Positions 45,236-49,896 of a stretch of 49,896 bases of DNA are shown piece after piece (the first letter of the stretch is position 1; each line of letters starts with the position of its first letter). The stretch comes from Chloroflexus sp. MS-G (GTDB taxonomy: Bacteria > Chloroflexota > Chloroflexia > Chloroflexales > Chloroflexaceae), in contig NZ_JPIM01000020.1 in the NCBI RefSeq assembly GCF_000735195.1, forward strand, positions 1-49,896. The letters run 5' to 3'. Both the position numbers and the translations under genes were made by a program. The notes below the pieces were generated by a model that searched no databases, was not told where the DNA came from, and saw nothing but the letters and a program-made list of their open reading frames with translations.

Positions 45236-45470
45236 GAGCGGCACTGATTTTACGCTTCTTCGGCTCGTAAATGTAGAAGTTCCGATACGTACCAGGGCGA
45301 TACGTTTCGTTACGCAGCTCGTCTTGCAAGCGGAACAACTCATCTTCAACTCTAACCTCAAAACGGGCAACTTCTGCCCGCCCACGCTTTGCGCGCCGGG
45401 CGGCGCGGTAGGAAGCGTAGAGATTTTCAAAATCGTACACCTGCGGATACAACTGCCGATACGTCTTCAT
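45219..45470 (-). pseudogene. Truncated DGR-like reverse transcriptase, 5' fragment
   Basis: 83 residues from ATG 45470 (a GTG at 45473 is possible). The segment YPQVYDFENLYASYRAARR, then RFEVRVEDELFRLQDEL, TYRPGTYRNFYIYEPKKR and ISAAPFR is the N-terminus of reverse transcriptases of the diversity-generating-retroelement and related type. In intact members SAAPFR is followed by DRVVHHAL and the palm with YxDD. Here the frame meets TAG right after PFRTS and the following 170 bp is an unrelated repeat, so the whole catalytic part is gone. It lies downstream of and on the same strand as the FGE-sulfatase gene, where a DGR reverse transcriptase would be. Nonfunctional. Confidence 0.82.
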
Positions 45471-45503
45471 CACTGCACACTCACTTCATACCTTCCATTG
45501 CGG

Positions 45504-45526
45504 GTGGGGGACTAGCCGTCCCCCAC
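45504..45526. promoter_or_regulatory. GC hairpin between target gene and reverse transcriptase
   Basis: GTGGGGGAC-TAGCC-GTCCCCCAC, a perfect 9-bp stem with a 5-nt loop and no T-run. It is about 90 bp past the end of the variable region. DGR targets often have a short GC hairpin after the variable region that helps retargeting, so this is a candidate, but a plain terminator is equally possible. Confidence 0.5.
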
Positions 45527-45613
45527 ACCCCCTGCTTACGATCGCATCGATCTAGTGAGGAGCAAAAACTCTTTACACTGTATCATGACAAAAAGTCAAA
45601 AAGACATAAAGAC

Positions 45614-48600
45614 TCAGGAGAATAAACGGGCGAGACGAAAACCCCAATGGACGAGGCCGTAATCAGGGTTGTGGTAGAGGCGGTAGGCGCAACGCGCATT
45701 CGCAGCAGTGTAGTACCACGAGCCGCCGCGCAGCACAAATGCTCTATACCGTGTCAGATTGTAAAAACTTTCTGGTTCAATATCTGCTCCTAATGGATAC
45801 GGAACATACCACGTACTACACCACTCCCAAACATTCCCCGCCATGTCTTCGGCGCCACAGGCTGCCGCACCGTGTGGGAAGATGCCAACGACCGAGGATT
45901 GGCCAATCTCACTGTGCGCAACATTTGCTTCGATACTTGATACAATACTCGATGCAGGCGTTCTTGTCAACTGCTCGCCCCATGGATAGGTGCGACGCCC
46001 GGCCCGCGGTGCACCTGCCGGTAAGACGACCGGATAGGCCGCCGCTCGCTCCCACTCGGCTTCGCTGGGCAAGCGCACTTCTTCACCTGTACTCAGCACC
46101 CCAATCGTATGGAGCCAGATGTCTACCCAGCGGGCAAAAGCGCTGGCCGCGTACCAGGTGACGCCCGCCACTGGCAGATTCCCCTCACCCGACCGGTAGC
46201 GGGCGCCAGACCAGACACTCGGGCGTAGCATGTCATCTGACAACTTAGTCCGCTGCCATTCTGCCAATACCTGCCGGGCAGCGTTTACCTCCGCCCGATC
46301 GCCGTGCCCCGCCAAGGCCTCAACGAAGCGCAGGTACTGCCGGTTGGTGACCGGAAAGCGGGCCAGGGCAAAGGGGCGGTTGATGCGGTAGATGAATTGC
46401 GGTTTTTCACCACCATGCAGACCCTCGTCATCGCCCATGCTGAACTCACCCGCTTCGATACGTTCGGCCCAGTAGTCGGCTCTGGTTGGATCGAGGCCGG
46501 GGCGGTCGTCATCCTCGCCGAGCCGGTCAAGGATCAGCGCGGCGCGGTTACGCACCACCGGATCGGGATGGGCAACCTCTCGCCAGGTCGGGGTGAGCGC
46601 GGCAAGCTCGCGGAGGCGGTTGGCTACCTCAACTCGCTGGGGGGTTAGCTCACCCACAGTACGCGCATTCGCTTCGTCCAAACCATCACCGGCCAGGATG
46701 ATGGCTTCAGGATGGCCGGTTGCAAGCAATTGCCTAATCATGTGCTGCGCCGTCTCACGCGAGCCGCTGGTCGCTTCGTGACCAATCGCCAGCAGAATCG
46801 TCTCGCGCCAGCGCGGTTCTGCCCAGCGCTCGACCAGGCGGCGGACTTTCTCTTCCTTGTCACGCCCTTGCTCGGTGTAATAACGAGCAGCTAGGTATTC
46901 CTGTAGCGTGAAATGGGCAAAACTGAAGAGCGAGTCGATGTCACGGGCTTGCAGTAACCCGCTATGCAAGGCAAGCTGTGCGAGCAGCTCGCGGATATAC
47001 GCATCACACCGCTCGTCATTCCAATCGGGGTTATTTGCCCGATAGACCGGCCGCAGCACCTCGCGGGCCTGAGTTAAGGTCACTTCACGCTGCTCCTTTT
47101 CGAGCATCGCCGCCGCCAACAACTGCAAGCGCAGACGCACACTGTCGTCACTCTCCTCGAACAGTCTGACCACGACCCCCGGCCGGTCGCGACTCAGTTG
47201 CGCCTTGCGCCAAGCTTCAATCGTCAGCCGTACCAGCTTTTCGTAGATTTTGGCCCGCTCTACCGGCAGCGGCTCACGCCCTTCGACCAACACCGCCATA
47301 CTGGTCAATAGCAGGGGATTGGTCGCCATATCGAACAGCCGCGGATTACGTTCGAGACTCTGCCACAGTTCGGCAGCTTCCGGCACGAGAGTGGTGGGAT
47401 CGTGATACTCATCTGCGGCTTGCTCTGCCGGTAAGCGTAGTGCCCGAAAGAGATTGTTCAGGAGACGCTTAATATCGTCTGCATCTAACGGACGCAAATG
47501 ACGCTCGACGAATCCCGATAGCCGCTCACTCAACCCTTCAAACGGGCGACTGGCCAGCAGATAGCGATTATGCGGATATTCCCGCACCAGACTGTTGATC
47601 AGGTCGATGGTATGGCCGCGCTCCTCGGCATCGCCGGTCTCATCCAGACCATCGAGCATTAGCACACACCCACCCTCTTTGACCCAATCGCTCACCATGT
47701 TGGTCGGCAAGTCAGGTACATCGCGCCGCACCAGCTCGTCGAGGGCATCGAGCAATACCGAAGCCGGTGCACCGACCAGGTCCTGAGCCTGATACCGGTC
47801 GCGCACATACGTCATCAGTTCGGTCAGACGGGCGTAGATCGGGAAGGGGCAGCGGTCGGTGAAGAGTTCCAACCGTTGGCGGATGAGGTGCAGCCCTCGT
47901 TTGTCACGCCATGCCTGTGCCAGCACCAGCGCCCCGTAATGGAGCGTTGTCGTCTTACCACTACCGGCCCGCCCCACCAGCAGCAGCCGGGTGGTGGTCT
48001 GTTCAGGGTCTGCCGGTTTTTCGGATTTCGTCTTCGGCAAAAGGTTTGGTTCACTCAACAGGCGGAACACCGGCCGGCTGGTATCCACCGCTTTGTATGC
48101 TTCACGGCGCGAGTCATCTTTACCAAGCAAATAGGCCTGAAAGCGCTCGATCTGCTTGCGTTCAACCACGTACAGCGGAATATAGACCTGCTCGAGGTTC
48201 AATTCGCGCTGTTCACGACCCAAAGCCGGAATCTTCGCCATCCGGCGCATATCACGCTCCAGCCGCTGCAAGTAGCGCTCGCGGCCCGCAGGCGCCTGCC
48301 GTCGCCGCTTCTGATCTGTGAGCTGCCTTACAATCTCTTCCCTCTCCCATTCACGCTTTGCATCATATCGGATGTCTTGCTTCTGCCCGCCGATCAGCCG
48401 GTCAAACCAACGCACAAACCGCGTGCGCCAGGGTTCGATTACGGCAAGCGCAATCACAACGCCGATCAACACAACCGCTAGCCATGGATTCCCAGTAACA
48501 ACCAGGTTGATCAGACATACGAGCGGTTCGTTGAAGCACCTGCCCAGCTCATCGGCAGACAACGCGCCAGTCTGGGGTGTTGCTGAAACAACCGGCGTCG

Positions 48601-48724
48601 GTGTGGAAGGCAGCGGTGTGGTCGCAGGCGGGGAAGGGGTTTGGGCGGCGGTCGGATACACGATGATTCCCGACCCCAACAACAACGTGCTCACCAACAT
48701 GATCAGGATGGTACGTACAGGCAT
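45614..48724 (-). CDS. Membrane-anchored NACHT ATPase with C-terminal FGE-sulfatase (C-type lectin) domain, likely DGR target
   Basis: 1036 residues. Signal-like helix 1-27, Pro/Thr linker 30-50, a second hydrophobic helix about 80-97, then a basic coiled region. The NACHT domain has Walker A GRAGSGKT (251-258) and Walker B CVLMLDGLDE (353-362), followed by a helical section with FAHFTLQEYLAARYY. From about 750 comes the formylglycine-generating-enzyme-like fold: GEFSMGDDEG, RFPVTNRQYLRF, RLPSEAEWERAAAY, DMAGNVWEW and VLRGGSWYYTAANA. The last 40 residues form the usual DGR variable region. ATG 48724 has GGTGAG upstream and a TATAAT further up. It is probably a receptor-like switch with a variable ligand site. 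Its enzyme residues for sulfatase activation are not expected to matter. Confidence 0.87.
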   Translation of the reverse strand: MPVRTILIMLVSTLLLGSGIIVYPTAAQTPSPPATTPLPSTPTPVVSATPQTGALSADELGRCFNEPLVCLINLVVTGNPWLAVVLIGVVIALAVIEPWRTRFVRWFDRLIGGQKQDIRYDAKREWEREEIVRQLTDQKRRRQAPAGRERYLQRLERDMRRMAKIPALGREQRELNLEQVYIPLYVVERKQIERFQAYLLGKDDSRREAYKAVDTSRPVFRLLSEPNLLPKTKSEKPADPEQTTTRLLLVGRAGSGKTTTLHYGALVLAQAWRDKRGLHLIRQRLELFTDRCPFPIYARLTELMTYVRDRYQAQDLVGAPASVLLDALDELVRRDVPDLPTNMVSDWVKEGGCVLMLDGLDETGDAEERGHTIDLINSLVREYPHNRYLLASRPFEGLSERLSGFVERHLRPLDADDIKRLLNNLFRALRLPAEQAADEYHDPTTLVPEAAELWQSLERNPRLFDMATNPLLLTSMAVLVEGREPLPVERAKIYEKLVRLTIEAWRKAQLSRDRPGVVVRLFEESDDSVRLRLQLLAAAMLEKEQREVTLTQAREVLRPVYRANNPDWNDERCDAYIRELLAQLALHSGLLQARDIDSLFSFAHFTLQEYLAARYYTEQGRDKEEKVRRLVERWAEPRWRETILLAIGHEATSGSRETAQHMIRQLLATGHPEAIILAGDGLDEANARTVGELTPQRVEVANRLRELAALTPTWREVAHPDPVVRNRAALILDRLGEDDDRPGLDPTRADYWAERIEAGEFSMGDDEGLHGGEKPQFIYRINRPFALARFPVTNRQYLRFVEALAGHGDRAEVNAARQVLAEWQRTKLSDDMLRPSVWSGARYRSGEGNLPVAGVTWYAASAFARWVDIWLHTIGVLSTGEEVRLPSEAEWERAAAYPVVLPAGAPRAGRRTYPWGEQLTRTPASSIVSSIEANVAHSEIGQSSVVGIFPHGAAACGAEDMAGNVWEWCSTWYVPYPLGADIEPESFYNLTRYRAFVLRGGSWYYTAANARCAYRLYHNPDYGLVHWGFRLARLFS
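45626..45736 (-). other. Probable DGR variable region (VR) at the 3' end of the NACHT-FGE gene
   Basis: Codons at the exposed positions of the C-terminal lectin-like fold read TAC TAC ACT GCT, TGC, TAC, CTC TAC CAC AAC, TAC, CTC GTC CAT. Nearly all have a fixed last base C or T and freely changing first and second bases, as if derived from AAC or AAT in a template with randomised adenines. Framework codons (RGGSW, GFRLA) are conserved. The template itself is not in the window. Confidence 0.65.
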
Positions 48725-48769
48725 AGATGTCTCACCGTCGAGAATGAGTGATCAGCGACTATTGACGTT

Positions 48770-48775
48770 ATTATA
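48770..48775 (-). promoter_or_regulatory. Candidate -10 for the NACHT-FGE gene
   Basis: Minus-strand TATAAT, 45 bp upstream of ATG 48724; -35 is weak. Confidence 0.4.
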
Positions 48776-48863
48776 CGCCAGGAATGCGGCAAAGCGGGTA
48801 GCAGACGTACCTCTAGTTCTGCCCCTCCTCTCCGCCAAAGGAGAACGGAAAGGAGAGAGTAGA

Positions 48864-48878
48864 CGGGTTGGGGACCCG
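48864..48878. repeat. Small CGGGT palindrome
   Basis: CGGGT-TGGGG-ACCCG, 5-bp arms, sharing sequence with the repeat at 21315-21333. Confidence 0.4.
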
Positions 48879-48932
48879 CTCCTACCGGTATTGTCGCGAT
48901 CTTTGTTCTCTGACGATCTACCTTTGGCGTAA

Positions 48933-48960
48933 TGGTATAATAGTTGAGATAGTATCTCAA
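48933..48960 (+). promoter_or_regulatory. Extended -10 promoter with palindromic operator for the DUF454 gene
   Basis: TGGTATAAT (48933-48941) is an extended -10. Immediately after it lies a perfect palindrome TTGAGATA-G-TATCTCAA (48944-48960), which would cover the transcription start. A dimeric repressor bound there would block the promoter. Confidence 0.6.
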
Positions 48961-49048
48961 TAACCACGCAATAAGGCTTCACACGACAACGTAAGGCGAA
49001 ATAGGTATTTGTCCGTGCAGTTGACTGTTCCATACGGAGGAATGGGTA

Positions 49049-49459
49049 ATGAAACAAAACCGTTATGAACACACACAGCGCACCCGAAAAAACCTGATCC
49101 TTCGGGTTATTCTGCTGACCGTTGGCTCATTGGCGCTGCTTATCGGAACACTAGGCATTGTGGTTCCAGGTATTCCAACCACCCCATTCATCTTGATCGC
49201 GGCCGCTTGCTACATCCGCAGCTCAGAACGGCTCTATCGCTGGTTGATAGCAAACCGCTTTTTCGGACCGGTGATCACCACTTGGCGGGAAAAGCGTGGA
49301 CTGACGCTTCAGACCAAAATCGTTACCTTCCTCCTTGTCTGGGGTTTGTTAGGCGGAGCAGCGCTGTTTCTGGTAGAAAGTATCTTTATGCGGGGTCTCC
49401 TGATCGGGCTGGCAATGGTGAAGACACTTGTCCTGCTTCGTTTGCGTACTGTTCAATGA
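49049..49459 (+). CDS. DUF454 (YbaN-type) small membrane protein
   Basis: 136 residues. Two hydrophobic blocks are visible (about 16-50, including GTLGIVVPGIPTTPF, and about 88-125). The VVPGIPTTPFILIAAACY and RFFGPVITTWREKRGL segments are the signature of DUF454/YbaN, inner membrane proteins of unknown function. GGAGG lies eight bases ahead of the ATG. It is divergent from the NACHT-FGE gene and has its own operator-like palindrome, so it may be ligand-regulated. Confidence 0.85.
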   Translation: MKQNRYEHTQRTRKNLILRVILLTVGSLALLIGTLGIVVPGIPTTPFILIAAACYIRSSERLYRWLIANRFFGPVITTWREKRGLTLQTKIVTFLLVWGLLGGAALFLVESIFMRGLLIGLAMVKTLVLLRLRTVQ

Positions 49460-49896
49460 CCGGACAACGAACATCACGTACCCGCCGCCGATGCCTCCCA
49501 ACCGCTGCGCCTACCTAGCGCGGCCCTCCGGTCTGTGTTCTAGGGCGAGTGCAGTGGAAGCCACGCCTATTTCAAATGTATGCCATAAGGGTGTGCAACA
49601 TTTGCAGTTTCTGCTCTGTTCGACGAACGACCTGCCCAAGAACAGAGCGACACAGATGAGCATAATGCCTCCACTTGAAGCATAGCGTTTTTCATAATAC
49701 GAAAATTAATTTCAATTATGGTACACAGAATACCGAAAGCGACCGCAATTGTCAAGAGGTAAGGAGACTATCCCTCACTGCTATCAAGAAAGTGCGCAAA
49801 AGTGCGCACAGTTCTCTTCCTGCCCCGACGTGTCTTGTTGACCACCGTCGTCTCTGACAGGCGTGACTTTCCCGACTACGGCGGGGGCCATCCCCG
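49460..49896. other. Right-edge non-coding stretch
   Basis: No gene, RNA or clear repeat seen. Small frames lack ribosome sites. Any further gene starts beyond the edge. Confidence 0.5.

Noticed and set aside
45474..45613. A DGR template repeat between receptor and reverse transcriptase
   Set aside because: Reading both strands I found no stretch similar to the variable tail.

Overview
The window reads as a moderately GC-rich bacterial chromosome segment, most like a filamentous anoxygenic phototroph of the Chloroflexus type. This is an inference from gene style: a split glycine-cleavage P-protein, CpXC and SBBP-repeat proteins, GT-C glycan genes with outer beta domains, STAND ATPases, and many short GC-rich intergenic hairpins. 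No rRNA, phage or CRISPR array is visible.

Layout. 1-2738 (minus): a large NB-ARC STAND ATPase with two N-terminal membrane helices and perfectly periodic 114-bp TPR repeats, running off the left edge. 3214-5029: a small ArsR-type regulator and a CpXC zinc-ribbon protein with helical repeats. 5045-10387: a glycine cleavage operon gcvT-gcvH-gcvPA-x-gcvPB, where x is a phosphotransferase-fold gene that has lost its metal-binding residues. 10642-18084: PlsC acyltransferase, a hybrid histidine kinase, a photolyase, a tandem retropepsin-like protein and a secreted HEAT/HExxH peptidase. 18327-19173: an MntA-HepT toxin-antitoxin pair. 19607-20730 (minus): isoaspartyl peptidase/asparaginase and two tRNA-Ala genes (GGC and CGC). 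21514-31148 (minus): a glycan cluster of two GT4 glycosyltransferases, two GT-C-like membrane proteins, a flippase and a methyltransferase. 31959-34108 (minus): an SBBP-repeat secreted protein broken by a frameshift.

34335-45038 (plus) is a coherent uptake-and-activation unit: acyl-CoA synthetase, two alpha/beta hydrolases, MaoC hydratase, crotonase, a degenerate hot-dog protein, then a complete branched-chain-type ABC importer (lipoprotein, two ATPases, two permeases). It probably imports an organic acid or amide and processes it as a CoA thioester.

The most interesting region is 45071-48960. A 1036-residue protein (signal peptide, TM helix, NACHT ATPase, FGE-sulfatase/C-type-lectin domain) ends in a stretch whose codons look like the product of adenine mutagenesis by a diversity-generating retroelement (DGR). 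Just downstream on the same strand is a truncated reverse transcriptase of the DGR-like type. No template repeat is visible, so this looks like a broken DGR cassette whose variable receptor survives, or one now served in trans. The receptor is divergent from a DUF454 gene whose promoter carries a perfect palindromic operator-like site.
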